A stretch of DNA of 45,818 nt from Streptomyces mutomycini (GTDB taxonomy: Bacteria > Actinomycetota > Actinomycetes > Streptomycetales > Streptomycetaceae). The notes under the pieces were generated by a model, which was given only the letters and a program-made list of their open reading frames with translations, was not told the DNA's origin and made no database searches. Shown piece after piece: positions 18,529-31,011 of the stretch; position 1 is the stretch's first letter; each line of letters begins with the position of its first letter. Location of the stretch: positions 1 to 45,818 of the forward strand of contig NZ_MAPV01000025.1 in NCBI RefSeq assembly GCF_001700505.1, read 5' to 3'. A program made the position numbers and the translations under genes.

Positions 18529-19731
18529 CTAACGGAAACGTGCCGCCACCAAGTCCCATACCGTGTCGGCGAGTGCTTCCTTCGGTCCGTACGGCACAGC
18601 GGTCTCGCCGCCGTCGGCCGCGAGCACGACGGCCTCGTTCTCCTCGGACCCGAAGGTCTTGCGCTCCCCCACCTCGTTCACGACGAGAAGATCACAGCCC
18701 TTGCGGCGCAGCTTCTCCCGGCCATTGGCCAGGACGTCGTCGGTCTCGGCCGCGAATCCGACGACGAGCTGCCCCGGCCGGACCCGGCCCGCGGCGACCT
18801 CGGCGAGGATGTCGGGATTGCGGACGAGCTCGATCGGGGCGGGTTCCTGGCCGTCCTTCTTCTTGATCTTTCCCGTCGCGTAGGCGGCGGGCCGGAAGTC
18901 GGCGACCGCCGCCGCCATCACCACCACATCGGCGCCGGCCGCCGCCTCCAGCACGGCCTCGCGCAGCTGGACGGCGGTCCCGGCGCGCACGATGTCGGCG
19001 CCCGCGGGATCCGGGAGCCCCGTGTTGGCCTCGATCAGCGTCACCCGGGCGCCGCGCGCGACGGCGGTGCGGGCGAGGGCGTAGCCCTGCTTGCCCGAGG
19101 ACCGGTTGCCCAGATAGCGCACCGGATCGAGCGGCTCACGGGTGCCGCCCGCGCTGATGACCACATGACGGCCCGCGAGGTCGGGGACGCCGGGGCCGCG
19201 GGTCAGTACGCGCCGGCAGACCTCGAAGATCTCCCCCGGGTCCGGCAGCCTGCCCTTGCCCGTGTCCACCCCGGTGAGCCTGCCGACGGCGGGCTCGATG
19301 ACGACGGCGCCGCGGCGGCGCAGGGTGGCGACGTTCTCCTGGGTGGCCGGGTGCTCCCACATCTCGGTGTGCATCGCGGGCGCGAAGACGACCGGACAGC
19401 GTGCGGTGAGCAGAGTGTTGGTGAGGAGGTCGTCGGCGAGGCCGTGGGCCGCCTTGGCGAGCATGTCGGCCGTGGCGGGGGCGACGACGACGAGATCGGC
19501 CGCCTGGCCGATCCGGACGTGCGGCACCTCGTGCACGCCGTCCCAGACCTCTGTCGACACGGGGTTCCCCGAGAGGGCCGACCAGGTGGCCGCACCGACG
19601 AAGTTCAGCGACGCCCCGGTCGGTACGACCCGAACGTCATGGCCGGACTCGGTCAGCCTGCGCAGCAGCTCGCACGCCTTGTACGCGGCGATGCCCCCGC
19701 TGACCCCCAGGACGACCCTCGGCTTCTCCAC
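18529..19731 (-). CDS. coaBC: Bifunctional phosphopantothenoylcysteine decarboxylase / phosphopantothenate-cysteine ligase
   Basis: This encodes a 400-aa bifunctional coenzyme A biosynthesis enzyme. The N-terminal CoaC flavoprotein domain has VVLGVSGGIAAYKACELLRR (split at 6-26), His71 in VPHVRIGQAADL, and PAMHTEMWEHPATQENV. The CoaB ligase domain begins near residue 190 with ISAGGTREPLDPVRYLGN and RSSGKQGYALA, followed by MAAAVADFRP. The GTG at 19731 has GGGGAG upstream; the track to 19794 without homology is rejected. It is downstream of rpoZ but separated from it by a strong terminator. Confidence 0.97.
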   Translation of the reverse strand: MEKPRVVLGVSGGIAAYKACELLRRLTESGHDVRVVPTGASLNFVGAATWSALSGNPVSTEVWDGVHEVPHVRIGQAADLVVVAPATADMLAKAAHGLADDLLTNTLLTARCPVVFAPAMHTEMWEHPATQENVATLRRRGAVVIEPAVGRLTGVDTGKGRLPDPGEIFEVCRRVLTRGPGVPDLAGRHVVISAGGTREPLDPVRYLGNRSSGKQGYALARTAVARGARVTLIEANTGLPDPAGADIVRAGTAVQLREAVLEAAAGADVVVMAAAVADFRPAAYATGKIKKKDGQEPAPIELVRNPDILAEVAAGRVRPGQLVVGFAAETDDVLANGREKLRRKGCDLLVVNEVGERKTFGSEENEAVVLAADGGETAVPYGPKEALADTVWDLVAARFR

Positions 19732-19843
19732 TGCGTCTCCCCGCACTCGTGTCCCTGCGCACTCGCGTGCGGCCTCATGACGTACGCACCCCATGCTGCC
19801 TCACCGCCCCCGATGCGCTCCGGCGGGTCCCTGGGGCCGGACA

Positions 19844-19885
19844 CACCACAGGCCCGGCGGAAGTGGAACCGCCGGGCCTGTGGTG
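19844..19885 (-). terminator. 17-bp perfect hairpin terminator of rpoZ
   Basis: Arms 19844-19860 and 19869-19885 pair perfectly around AAGTGGAA. It begins 16 nt after the rpoZ stop. Confidence 0.85.
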
Positions 19886-19901
19886 AAGGTGCATCTCCTG
19901 C

Positions 19902-20174
19902 TTACTGCGCGGGGCCCTCGATGGCCTCGGAGGTCAGCAGGCCCGCGTTGATCTCGCGGAGCGCGATCGAGAGCGGCTTCTCGTGCACGTGGGTGTCGAC
20001 GAGCGGACCGACGTACTCGAGGAGGCCTTCACCGAGCTGCGAGTAGTACGCGTTGATCTGGCGCGCGCGCTTGGCGGCGTAGATCACAAGGCTGTACTTC
20101 GAGTCGGTGGCCTCGAGGAGCTCATCAATCGGCGGGTTGATGATGCCCTCGGGCGTGGTGATGGAAGAGGACAC
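19902..20174 (-). CDS. rpoZ: RNA polymerase omega subunit
   Basis: This encodes the 90-aa omega subunit, which binds and stabilises the beta' subunit. The sequence [19 protein letters not shown], then [20 protein letters not shown], is near-identical to what I know of Streptomyces RpoZ. The GTG at 20174 is chosen because the known Streptomyces protein is 90 aa and GGAAGG precedes it; the further in-frame ATG at 20204 is rejected. It lies downstream of gmk in a gmk-rpoZ arrangement common in bacteria. Confidence 0.97.
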   Translation of the reverse strand: MSSSITTPEGIINPPIDELLEATDSKYSLVIYAAKRARQINAYYSQLGEGLLEYVGPLVDTHVHEKPLSIALREINAGLLTSEAIEGPAQ

Positions 20175-20197
20175 TCTCTGCCTTCCGAAGGGGATAG

Positions 20198-20219
20198 TGA
20201 TCAAAGAGATCTCTGATCA
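20198..20219. repeat. Near-palindrome upstream of rpoZ
   Basis: TGATCA occurs at 20198-20203 and 20214-20219, flanking the palindromic core AGAGATCTCT. It lies 24-45 nt upstream of the rpoZ start codon and could be an operator or an mRNA hairpin in the 5' leader. It is unusually A/T-rich for this region. Confidence 0.5.
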
Positions 20220-20272
20220 TGCTGGTTCCGCAGTGATGCTCTGCGTCCGCGGACACGTGGGGGACCGTGAGG

Positions 20273-20890
20273 TCAGCCGTCGGTGCCGCGGAGGCCGGAA
20301 GCCTGCAGCATCAACGTTAGCAGCTCGCGTGCCACGTCCTCGACGGAGGTGTTGACGAGGGTCGTGTCGAACTCCGCCTCGGCGGCCAGTTCGGTCTTCG
20401 CCGCCGTGAGCCGGCGCTCGATCACGTCGGGCGACTCCGTCCCGCGGCCGGTGAGCCGGCGGACCAGCTCGTCCCAGCTCGGCGGCGCCAGGAAGACGAG
20501 CTGCGCCTCCGGCATCGACTGGCGGACCAGCCGGGCGCCCTGCAGGTCGATCTCCAGAAGCACCGGCTCGCCCGACTCCAGGCGGTCCAGCACGGCCCGG
20601 CGCGGGGTGCCGTAGCGGTTGCCCGCGAACTCGGCCCACTCCAGCAGCTCGCCGTTGGCGATGAGCTTGTCGAACTCCTCGTCGTCCACGAAGAAGTAGT
20701 GGATTCCGTTGCGTTCTCCGGGGCGCGGCTTGCGTGTCGTCGCCGACACGGAGAGCCAGACCTCCGGGTGAACCTTGCGCATATGAGCGACGACCGTGCT
20801 CTTGCCGACCCCGGAGGGGCCGGAGAGCACGGTCAGCCGCGGACGTACGTCCGGGGGTACGGGGGACGTCCCCCGGGATGTTGCAGCCAT
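20273..20890 (-). CDS. gmk: Guanylate kinase
   Basis: This encodes a 205-aa GMP kinase that produces GDP from GMP and ATP. The P-loop is GPSGVGKST (24-32), followed by [21 protein letters not shown] (in pieces, the GMP-binding region), [18 protein letters not shown], and [13 protein letters not shown]. The ATG at 20890 is near the sIHF stop (38-nt gap), so it is likely co-transcribed with the sIHF gene, rpoZ following. Confidence 0.97.
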   Translation of the reverse strand: MAATSRGTSPVPPDVRPRLTVLSGPSGVGKSTVVAHMRKVHPEVWLSVSATTRKPRPGERNGIHYFFVDDEEFDKLIANGELLEWAEFAGNRYGTPRRAVLDRLESGEPVLLEIDLQGARLVRQSMPEAQLVFLAPPSWDELVRRLTGRGTESPDVIERRLTAAKTELAAEAEFDTTLVNTSVEDVARELLTLMLQASGLRGTDG

Positions 20891-20928
20891 GGAGCGATTA
20901 TCCAGCTTCTCAGGAGTGCCTGAGAACG

Positions 20929-21252
20929 TCAGGCGGGACTGCCGCCGAACTCACGCTCCAAAGATGCGATCTGGTTGGAGCCGAGACCCCGGACCCGGCG
21001 GCTCTCGGAGATGCCGAGCCGCTCCATGATCTGCTTGGCGCGGACCTTGCCCACGCCCGGCAGGGACTCCAGGAGGGCGGAGACCTTCATCTTGCCGATG
21101 ACGTCGTTCTCCTGGCCCGTCTTGATGACCTCATGGAGGGAGGCGCCGGAGTGCTTGAGTCGATTCTTGACCTCGGCCCGCTCCCGGCGAGCCGCGGCGG
21201 CCTTTTCGAGCGCGGCTGCGCGCTGTTCAGGGGTAAGGGGCGGAAGAGCCAC
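20929..21252 (-). CDS. sihF: Actinobacterial integration host factor, nucleoid protein sIHF
   Basis: This encodes a 107-aa protein essentially matching Streptomyces sIHF (mIHF of mycobacteria). An N-terminal Ala/Arg-rich helix (residues 8-30) precedes a helix-two-turns-helix fold with the helix-hairpin-helix-like [19 protein letters not shown] at about 63-81 that contacts DNA. It compacts the nucleoid, affects topology, and influences development and antibiotic production in Streptomyces. The GTG at 21252 with GAGGTGA upstream gives the known length. It has its own candidate promoter at 21359-21387 and a structured leader of about 100 nt. Confidence 0.95.
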   Translation of the reverse strand: MALPPLTPEQRAAALEKAAAARRERAEVKNRLKHSGASLHEVIKTGQENDVIGKMKVSALLESLPGVGKVRAKQIMERLGISESRRVRGLGSNQIASLEREFGGSPA

Positions 21253-21323
21253 GCCTACGTCACCTCGGATGTCGATCTGTCGGATACGGACCGGTGAGGA
21301 ACCTGGTGGCTCCACACCTGGTG

Positions 21324-21350
21324 AGCAACGAACAACCTGTGGTCGTTGCT
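21324..21350 (-). repeat. 8-bp hairpin at the 5' end of the predicted sIHF leader RNA
   Basis: AGCAACGA (21324-21331) and TCGTTGCT (21343-21350) are exact inverted repeats. They fall right after the start predicted from the 21359-21387 promoter, so the mRNA would begin with a hairpin. Confidence 0.5.
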
Positions 21351-21358
21351 CTCGACGG

Positions 21359-21387
21359 AGACTAGCGGCCAAGGCCGCCTGAGTCAG
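21359..21387 (-). promoter_or_regulatory. Candidate sIHF promoter
   Basis: On the minus strand CTGACT (21382-21387), a 17-nt spacer and TAGTCT (21359-21364) match the Streptomyces housekeeping promoter layout. The predicted start near 21352 gives a leader of about 100 nt before the GTG. Confidence 0.5.
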
Positions 21388-21495
21388 CGAGAACAGCGGA
21401 AAAGTCCTGGTCAGCCTCAACCGACCCGGACATTTCGTCCATAACAACCCGGAATCTTGGTCAGGATTCCGTCAACAGGCTGTCACGTGGCATGG

Positions 21496-22335
21496 TCAGC
21501 CTTCCGAGACGGCCGCACGGACCTCGTCCGCGAACCGCCCGGCGGCTTCGCGCAGCCCTGACGCGTCCGGCCCGTGCCGGAGCACGCCCCGGCTCACGCT
21601 CGGCACGACGTTGCCCACCGCGGCACCGAAGACGCGGGGCAGATCCGCAGGGGTGGCGCCCTGGGCACCGATGCCGGGAGCGAGCAGCGGACCGTTGACC
21701 GCCAGGTCGACGCCGGCGTCCCCGAGGGTGGCGCCGACCACCGCGCCGACGGAGCCGAGCGGTGTCGCACCGGCGTTCTCGGCGGCCATGTGGTCGAGCA
21801 TCACCTGGGCCAGCGAGCGTCCGTCCGCGGCGGTGGCCCGCTGGACCTCCGCGCCCTCCGGGTTGGAGGTGAGGGCGAGCACGAAGACACCCGCGCCGGA
21901 GACCGCGGCGGCATCGAGCGCCGGGCGCAGCGAGCCGAAGCCGAGGTAGGGCGAGACGGTGACCGCGTCGGAGAAGAGCGGCGAGTCCTTGTCGAGGTAG
22001 GTGGCGGCGTAGGCGCCCATCGTGGACCCGATGTCGCCGCGCTTGGCGTCCATCAGCACGAGGGCGCCCGCCGCACGGGCCTCCGCGACGGCCTTCTCCA
22101 GGACGGCGATGCCGCGGGACCCGAAGCGCTCGAAGAAGGCGGACTGGGGTTTGAGCACGGCGACCCGGTCGGCCAGCGCCTCCACGACCGTACGCGTGAA
22201 GCGCTCGAGACCGGCGATGTCGTCGTTCAGGCCCCAGGAGGTGAGCAGGGAGGCGTGCGGGTCGATGCCGACGCAGAGCGGCCCGCGGGTGTCCATGGCA
22301 TGGCGCAGGCGCGCACCGAAGGGTTCAGGGGTCAC
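21496..22335 (-). CDS. pyrF: Orotidine 5'-phosphate decarboxylase
   Basis: This encodes a 279-aa enzyme that decarboxylates OMP to UMP, the last step of the pathway. It is the longer, actinobacterial-type PyrF: LCVGIDPHASLL at 20-31, the catalytic Lys98 in LMDAKRGDIGS, and the phosphate-binding segment VVPSVSRGVLRHGP. The GTG at 22335 overlaps the pyrD stop (GTGA), indicating translational coupling. It is the last gene of the pyr cluster. Confidence 0.96.
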   Translation of the reverse strand: MTPEPFGARLRHAMDTRGPLCVGIDPHASLLTSWGLNDDIAGLERFTRTVVEALADRVAVLKPQSAFFERFGSRGIAVLEKAVAEARAAGALVLMDAKRGDIGSTMGAYAATYLDKDSPLFSDAVTVSPYLGFGSLRPALDAAAVSGAGVFVLALTSNPEGAEVQRATAADGRSLAQVMLDHMAAENAGATPLGSVGAVVGATLGDAGVDLAVNGPLLAPGIGAQGATPADLPRVFGAAVGNVVPSVSRGVLRHGPDASGLREAAGRFADEVRAAVSEG

Positions 22336-23441
22336 TGCATGACCTTCCGTGTTTCGGCGCCGACGGCTTCGGCGAGGGTCGGGTACGGGGAGGCGGCCAG
22401 GCGGGCGGCCAGGCCCTTGTGGATCGCCCGGGCGTAGAACGGGCCCTCGTAGATGAAGGCGCTGTAGCCCTGTACGAGCGTGGCACCGGCGAGGATGCGC
22501 TGCCAGGCGTCCTCGGCGTTCTCGATGCCCCCGACGCCCACCAGGGTGATCCTGGTCCCCACGCGGGCGTACAGGCGGCTCAGGACCTCCAGGGAGCGCT
22601 CCTTGAGGGGTGCGCCGGAGAGCCCGCCGGTCTCCTCGACCAGCGAGGCCGCGGACTTCAGGCCGAGGCCGTCGCGGGCGATCGTGGTGTTGGTGGCGAT
22701 GATGCCGTCCAGGCCGAGCTCGACGGCCAGGTCGGCGACCGCGTCGACGTCCTCGTCCGCGAGGTCCGGGGCGATCTTGACGAGCAGCGGGACGCGCCTT
22801 TCGGTGACCGTGCGGTCGGCGGCCGCGCGCACCGCGGTGAGCAGCGGGCGGAGTGCCTCGGTCGCCTGGAGGTCGCGCAGGCCGGGCGTGTTGGGCGAGG
22901 ACACGTTCACGACGAGGTAGTCGGCGTGGGCGGCGAGCCGCTCGGTGGACTTCACGTAGTCGCCCACGGCCTGGTCCTCGGGGACGACCTTGGTCTTGCC
23001 GATGTTGACGCCGACGGTCGTACGGAAGACGGGCGTGCGGGCCGCGAGGCGCTCCGCCACAGCTGCGGAGCCCTCGTTGTTGAAGCCCATGCGGTTGATC
23101 AGCGCCCGGTCCGCGACGAGGCGGAACAGCCGCTTCTTCGGGTTCCCGGGCTGCGGCTCGCCGGTGACCGTGCCGATCTCGATGTGGTCGAAGCCGAGCA
23201 TGGACATGCCGTCGATCGCGATGGCGTTCTTGTCGAAACCGGCGGCGAGCCCGAAGGGCCCGTGCATCCGCAGGCCGAGGGCCTCGGTGCGCAGTTCCTC
23301 GTGGCGGGGGGCGAGCGCGGCGGCGACGAAGGTGCGCAGTACGGGGGTGCGGGCCGCGAGGCGGATCCATCGGAACGCCGTGTAGTGGGCCTGCTCCGGG
23401 TCCATCCGCTTGAAGACCAGCTTGAAGAAGAGTTTGTACAT
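22332..23441 (-). CDS. pyrD: Dihydroorotate dehydrogenase (quinone), class 2
   Basis: This encodes a 369-aa membrane-associated FMN enzyme that oxidises dihydroorotate to orotate with quinone. The N-terminal amphipathic helix ([19 protein letters not shown]) is the class 2 membrane/quinone-binding segment. LAAGFDKNA, the nucleophile-region [14 protein letters not shown] with the class 2 Ser, IATNTT and [11 protein letters not shown] are all present. I chose the ATG at 23441 (AGGA seven nt upstream) over the adjacent GTG at 23444. A hairpin lies between it and carB. Confidence 0.97.
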   Translation of the reverse strand: MYKLFFKLVFKRMDPEQAHYTAFRWIRLAARTPVLRTFVAAALAPRHEELRTEALGLRMHGPFGLAAGFDKNAIAIDGMSMLGFDHIEIGTVTGEPQPGNPKKRLFRLVADRALINRMGFNNEGSAAVAERLAARTPVFRTTVGVNIGKTKVVPEDQAVGDYVKSTERLAAHADYLVVNVSSPNTPGLRDLQATEALRPLLTAVRAAADRTVTERRVPLLVKIAPDLADEDVDAVADLAVELGLDGIIATNTTIARDGLGLKSAASLVEETGGLSGAPLKERSLEVLSRLYARVGTRITLVGVGGIENAEDAWQRILAGATLVQGYSAFIYEGPFYARAIHKGLAARLAASPYPTLAEAVGAETRKVMQ

Positions 23442-23467
23442 CACAGTGTCCTGGTGTCCTCATGAAG

Positions 23468-23495
23468 AGGGGGACACCGTTTCCGGTGTCCCCCT
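23468..23495 (-). terminator. 12-bp perfect hairpin between carB and pyrD
   Basis: Arms 23468-23479 and 23484-23495 pair perfectly around TTTC. A weaker stem (CGTTCG 23515-23520 with CGAACG 23535-23540) precedes it. It lies inside the pyr cluster, so it may reduce or end transcription between carB and pyrD. Confidence 0.6.
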
Positions 23496-23548
23496 GCTGG
23501 GCGGCTGGGTCTTACGTTCGAGCCCGGCGTGACCCGAACGAGAGGCCC

Positions 23549-26849
<3,301 letters not shown>

Positions 26850-26857
<8 letters not shown>

Positions 26858-28007
26858 GCTTGCCCTCCATCAGGGTGACGAAACGGTCGAAGAGGTACGC
26901 GGCGTCGTGCGGGCCCGCGGCTGCTTCGGGATGGTACTGGACGCTGAAAGCAGGCTGGTCGAGCAGTTGGAGCCCTTCGACGACCTGGTCGTTCAGGCAT
27001 ACGTGGGAGACCTCGGCGCGGCCGAACTCCGTGTCGGAGACCCTGTCGAGCGGTGCGTCGACGGCGAAGCCGTGGTTGTGCGCGGTGACCTCGACCTTCC
27101 CGGTCGTGCGGTCCTGCACGGGCTGGTTGATGCCCCGGTGGCCGTACTTCAGCTTGTAGGTGCCGAAGCCGAGCGAGCGGCCCAGGATCTGGTTGCCGAA
27201 GCAGATGCCGAAGAGCGGGGTCTTCCGCTCCAGGACGCCGCGCATGACGGAGACCGGGTGGTCGGCGGTGGACGGGTCGCCCGGGCCGTTGGAGAAGAAG
27301 ACTCCGTCGGGCTTCACCGCGTACACCTCCTCCAGGGTGGCGGTGGCGGGCAGGACGTGCACCTCGATGCCGCGCTCGGCCATGCGGTGCGGGGTCATGC
27401 CCTTGATGCCGAGGTCGATCGCCGCGACGGTGAACTTCTTGGCGCCGACGGCGGGGACGACGTACGTCTCCTTGGTGGCTACCTCGGCCGCGAGGTCGGC
27501 ACCGGCCATCTCGGGGGCCTGGCGCACCTTGGCGAGCATCACGCCCTCGTCCTCGAGGGCGTTCCCGGAGAAGATGCCGACGCGCATCGCGCCGCGCTCA
27601 CGCAGGTGGCGGGTGAGTGCGCGGGTGTCGATGCCGCTGATGCCGACGACGCCCTGGCTCGCGAGTTCCTCGTCCAGCGAACGGCGGGAGCGCCAGTTGG
27701 AGGGCACCCGGGCGGGGTCGCGCACGACGTAGCCGGAGACCCAGATCCGCTTCGACTCGGGGTCCTCGTCGTTCACGCCGGTGTTGCCGACGTGCGGGGC
27801 GGTCATGACGACGACCTGGCGGTGGTACGAGGGGTCGGTGAGCGTTTCCTGGTAGCCGGTCATACCGGTGGAGAACACCGCCTCGCCGAAGGTCTCCCCC
27901 ACGGCCCCGTAGGCGCGCCCGCGGAAGGAGCGGCCGTCCTCCAGGACGAGTACGGCGGGAGACCCCTCTTTCCTCTTCGAGGCATGCCCCGGATTGGAGA
28001 TCGTCAT
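26850..28007 (-). CDS. carA: Carbamoyl-phosphate synthase small subunit (glutaminase)
   Basis: This encodes the 385-aa glutamine amidotransferase subunit. The N-terminal CPSase_sm_chain domain includes [20 protein letters not shown] (split), and the class I GATase domain has the nucleophile Cys in [15 protein letters not shown] and the His-Glu pair in [15 protein letters not shown] replaces the commoner LGH after the Cys, which I believe is normal for this group. It overlaps carB by 8 bp and the upstream PH-like gene by 4 bp. It is internal to the pyr operon. Confidence 0.98.
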
Positions 28008-28618
28008 CGTGCGGTGCCTTCCGTCGTGCTTGTGGTGGTGCTGGTGGTGTGGTCACCCGCGGGGCCGGTGAGCCGGTTGACGGCGTCGACCCACGCCTGG
28101 TGCTCGGCGGCGTGGTCGGAGCGGAAACCCGAGTCGATCAGCGTCTCGCCGTGCGCCCAGGTGATGACCAGCAGGCCGCCCTCGGGCAGGACCTTGCCGG
28201 CGAGTGCCTTGTCGAGTCTGGCCTCGCGCAGCGCGGCGGCCGGTACGAAGAAGTCGGCCGCCCCGGGGCGTACGACGTCGAGGCCCTGCCCGGTGAGGGT
28301 CAGCTCGACCCGGCTGCGGGTGCCGAGACCGTGGGCGACGATCCGGTCGAGCCACTGCCCGGCGGTGGTCGAGGCGTGGTAGCGGCCGGTCAGTGTGAGC
28401 AGGGTCTCGCCGTCCGTGAACCCTTCCGGGGTGGTGGCGAGCTCCGGGAGCCCGGACTGGAGGCTTCCGCGCCACTTCCACCCCTGGCGCATCAGCCAGT
28501 AGACGAAGGCGATGAAGACGAGCAGTCCGACGACCCAGCTGATGCGGGCGGACCAGTCCGTCACGTCGGCCGACTTCTGCTCGGCGGCCAGTAGGTACAG
28601 GGAGTTGAGAGTTGTCAC
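28004..28618 (-). CDS. Membrane-anchored PH-like protein embedded in the pyr operon, unknown function
   Basis: This encodes a 204-aa protein. An N-terminal transmembrane helix spans about residues 25-45 ([18 protein letters not shown]), followed by a basic juxtamembrane WKWRG and a soluble domain of about 130 aa ([20 protein letters not shown], then [18 protein letters not shown]) that reads like the bacterial PH-like fold. The C-terminus is a Thr/Ser repeat tail ([14 protein letters not shown]). Its GTG overlaps the pyrC stop (GTGA) and its stop overlaps carA by 4 bp, so it is translated as part of the UMP operon. No enzymatic motif is visible. Its position suggests a role tied to pyrimidine enzymes or CarAB at the membrane, but this is speculation. 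Confidence 0.85.
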   Translation of the reverse strand: MTTLNSLYLLAAEQKSADVTDWSARISWVVGLLVFIAFVYWLMRQGWKWRGSLQSGLPELATTPEGFTDGETLLTLTGRYHASTTAGQWLDRIVAHGLGTRSRVELTLTGQGLDVVRPGAADFFVPAAALREARLDKALAGKVLPEGGLLVITWAHGETLIDSGFRSDHAAEHQAWVDAVNRLTGPAGDHTTSTTTSTTEGTAR

Positions 28619-29901
28619 GCGAGCTTCCCGTCGACGACCGTGGCACGGCCCCGCAGGAAGGTGTGGGTCACTCGGCCCGGCAGCTCGCGACCCTCGTAGG
28701 GGGTGTTGCGGCTGCGTGAGGCGAAGCCCGCGGGGTCCACTGCTCCACGGTATGCCGGATCGACCAGTGTGAGGTTGGCGGGCTCACCGGCCGAGACGGG
28801 CCGGCCGTGTCCTTCGAGCCGGCCGATGGCCGCGGGGCGGAACGACATGCGGTCGGCGACGCCGGCCCAGTCGAGGAGCCCGGTGTCCACCATCGTCTGC
28901 TGGACCACCGAGAGCGCGGTCTCCAGGCCCACCATGCCCATGGCGGCGGCGGCCCACTCGCAGTCCTTGTCCTCGTGCGGGTGCGGGGCGTGGTCGGTGG
29001 CCACGCAGTCGATGGTGCCGTCGGCGAGGGCCTCGCGCAGGGCCATGACGTCGGCCTCGGTGCGCAGGGGCGGGTTCACCTTGTAGACGGGGTTGTAGGT
29101 CCGTACGAGTTCGTCGGTGAGCAGCAGGTGGTGCGGGGTGACCTCGGCGGTGACGTTCCAGCCCTTGGACTTGGCCCAGCGCACGATTTCCACGGAGCCG
29201 GCGGTCGACAGGTGGCAGATGTGCACCCGGGAGCCGACGTGGGCGGCGAGGAGCACATCGCGGGCGATGACCGACTCCTCGGCGACGGCGGGCCAGCCGC
29301 CGAGACCGAGTTCGGCCGAGACGACGCCCTCGTTCATCTGCGCGCCCTCGGTGAGGCGGGGCTCCTGGGCGTGCTGGGCGACGACACCGTCGAAGGCCTT
29401 CACGTACTCCAGCGCGCGGCGCATGATCACGGCGTCGTCGACGCACTTGCCGTCGTCGGAGAAGACCTTCACACCGGCGGCGGAGTCGTGCATGGCGCCG
29501 AGCTCGGCGAGCTGCTTGCCCTCCAGGCCGACGGTGACGGCTCCGACGGGCTGCACGTCGCAGTAGCCGGACTCCCTGCCGAGCCGCCAGACCTGCTCGA
29601 CGACCCCGGCGGTGTCGGCGACGGGGAAGGTGTTGGCCATGGCGTGGACGGCGGTGAAGCCGCCGACCGCGGCTGCCCTGGTGCCGGTGAGGACGGTCTC
29701 GGAGTCCTCGCGGCCGGGCTCGCGCAGGTGGGTGTGCAGGTCGACGAGGCCGGGCAGCAGGATCTGTCCGCCCGCCTCGATCACGGTGGCGTCGCCCGCC
29801 TCGATGCCGGTACCGACCTCGGCCACGGTCTCGCCGTCGATGAGGACGTCCCCCGGCTCGCCGCCGAGGACCTTCGCACCGCGGATCAGGATCTTGCTCA
29901 T
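28615..29901 (-). CDS. pyrC: Dihydroorotase
   Basis: This encodes a 428-aa class I amidohydrolase that cyclises carbamoyl aspartate to dihydroorotate. Zinc ligands are in DLHTHLREPG (His56, His58), and further sites are HICHLSTAGSVE, EVTPHHLLLTDE and ATDHAPHPHEDKDCE. The ATG at 29901 lies two nt after the pyrB stop and its stop overlaps the next gene, so it is tightly coupled in the operon. Confidence 0.98.
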   Translation of the reverse strand: MSKILIRGAKVLGGEPGDVLIDGETVAEVGTGIEAGDATVIEAGGQILLPGLVDLHTHLREPGREDSETVLTGTRAAAVGGFTAVHAMANTFPVADTAGVVEQVWRLGRESGYCDVQPVGAVTVGLEGKQLAELGAMHDSAAGVKVFSDDGKCVDDAVIMRRALEYVKAFDGVVAQHAQEPRLTEGAQMNEGVVSAELGLGGWPAVAEESVIARDVLLAAHVGSRVHICHLSTAGSVEIVRWAKSKGWNVTAEVTPHHLLLTDELVRTYNPVYKVNPPLRTEADVMALREALADGTIDCVATDHAPHPHEDKDCEWAAAAMGMVGLETALSVVQQTMVDTGLLDWAGVADRMSFRPAAIGRLEGHGRPVSAGEPANLTLVDPAYRGAVDPAGFASRSRNTPYEGRELPGRVTHTFLRGRATVVDGKLA

Positions 29902-29903
29902 GG

Positions 29904-30920
29904 TTACTTGTTCTCCTCGGTACGGGCGGCGGCGGACGGCAGGGCGGTCTCGGAACCGCCGAGCAGCAGGTACAGGACGGCCATGCGGGTGGATACGCCG
30001 TTCGCGACCTGCTCGACGGCGGTGCAGCGGTCGGAGTCCGCGACCTCGGCCGTGATCTCCATGCCGCGGACCATCGGGCCGGGGTGCATCACGATGGCGT
30101 GTTCCGGCATCCGGGCCATGCGTTCGCCGTCCAGGCCGTAGCGGCGGGAGTACTCACGCTCGGTCGGGAAGTAGGCGGCGTTCATCCGCTCGCGCTGCAC
30201 ACGGAGCATCATGACCGCGTCCGACTTGGGCAGCACGTCGTCGAGGCGGTAGCTGACGTCGCAGGGCCACTGCTCGACGCCGACAGGCACCAGGGTCGGC
30301 GGAGCCACCAGAGTGACGTGCGCACCGAGCGTGTGCAGCAGATGGACGTTGGAGCGGGCCACGCGGCTGTGCAGGATGTCGCCGACGATCGTGATCCGGC
30401 GGCCCTCCAGGTCGCGGCCGAGCCCGGCGTCGGGCCCGACCAGTCTGCGGCGCATCGTGAAGGCGTCGAGCAGCGCCTGGGTGGGGTGCTCGTGCGTGCC
30501 GTCACCCGCGTTGACGACCGCGCTGTCGATCCAGCCCGACGTCGCGAGGCGGTACGGGGCTCCGGAGGCGCCGTGCCGGATGACGACGGCGTCGGCGCCC
30601 ATGGCCTCCAGAGTGAGAGCGGTGTCCTTGAGCGACTCTCCCTTGGAGACCGACGAGCCCTTCGCGGAGAAGTTGATGACGTCGGCGGAGAGGCGCTTGG
30701 CGGCGGCCTCGAACGAGATCCGCGTCCGGGTCGAGTCCTCGAAGAAGAGGTTGACGACCGTTCGTCCACGCAGGGTGGGGAGTTTCTTGATCGGCCGGTC
30801 CGCGACCCGGGCCATCTCCTCGGCGGTGTCGAGGATCAGTACGGCGTCGTCGCGGGTGAGGTCTGCGGCCGAGATGAGGTGACGGGGTGTCCGGGGGGTG
30901 TCCCCGTGGGGGCGCAGCAT
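29904..30920 (-). CDS. pyrB: Aspartate carbamoyltransferase catalytic subunit
   Basis: This encodes a 338-aa enzyme that condenses aspartate and carbamoyl phosphate. Carbamoyl-phosphate-binding [13 protein letters not shown] has STRT at 63-66, with [13 protein letters not shown] and [12 protein letters not shown] following. No pyrI regulatory chain is encoded here. The ATG at 30920 is preferred because GGAG stands upstream; a second in-frame ATG at 30950 lacks a ribosome site. It lies 91 nt downstream of pyrR. Confidence 0.98.
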   Translation of the reverse strand: MLRPHGDTPRTPRHLISAADLTRDDAVLILDTAEEMARVADRPIKKLPTLRGRTVVNLFFEDSTRTRISFEAAAKRLSADVINFSAKGSSVSKGESLKDTALTLEAMGADAVVIRHGASGAPYRLATSGWIDSAVVNAGDGTHEHPTQALLDAFTMRRRLVGPDAGLGRDLEGRRITIVGDILHSRVARSNVHLLHTLGAHVTLVAPPTLVPVGVEQWPCDVSYRLDDVLPKSDAVMMLRVQRERMNAAYFPTEREYSRRYGLDGERMARMPEHAIVMHPGPMVRGMEITAEVADSDRCTAVEQVANGVSTRMAVLYLLLGGSETALPSAAARTEENK

Positions 30921-31011
30921 CTGGGGGTCTCCGTGAAGGGTGGAGGGCATCAGGCAGGCGGGCGTGCGGGAGCAGCCGTGCGGCCGGTGGGGCGCACGGG
31001 GCGGGACTCGG

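Noticed and set aside
30921..31011. Second PyrR-binding loop between pyrR and pyrB, as in Bacillus
   Set aside because: No UCC-loop-GG core with the GAGAAGG flank is present in this gap.
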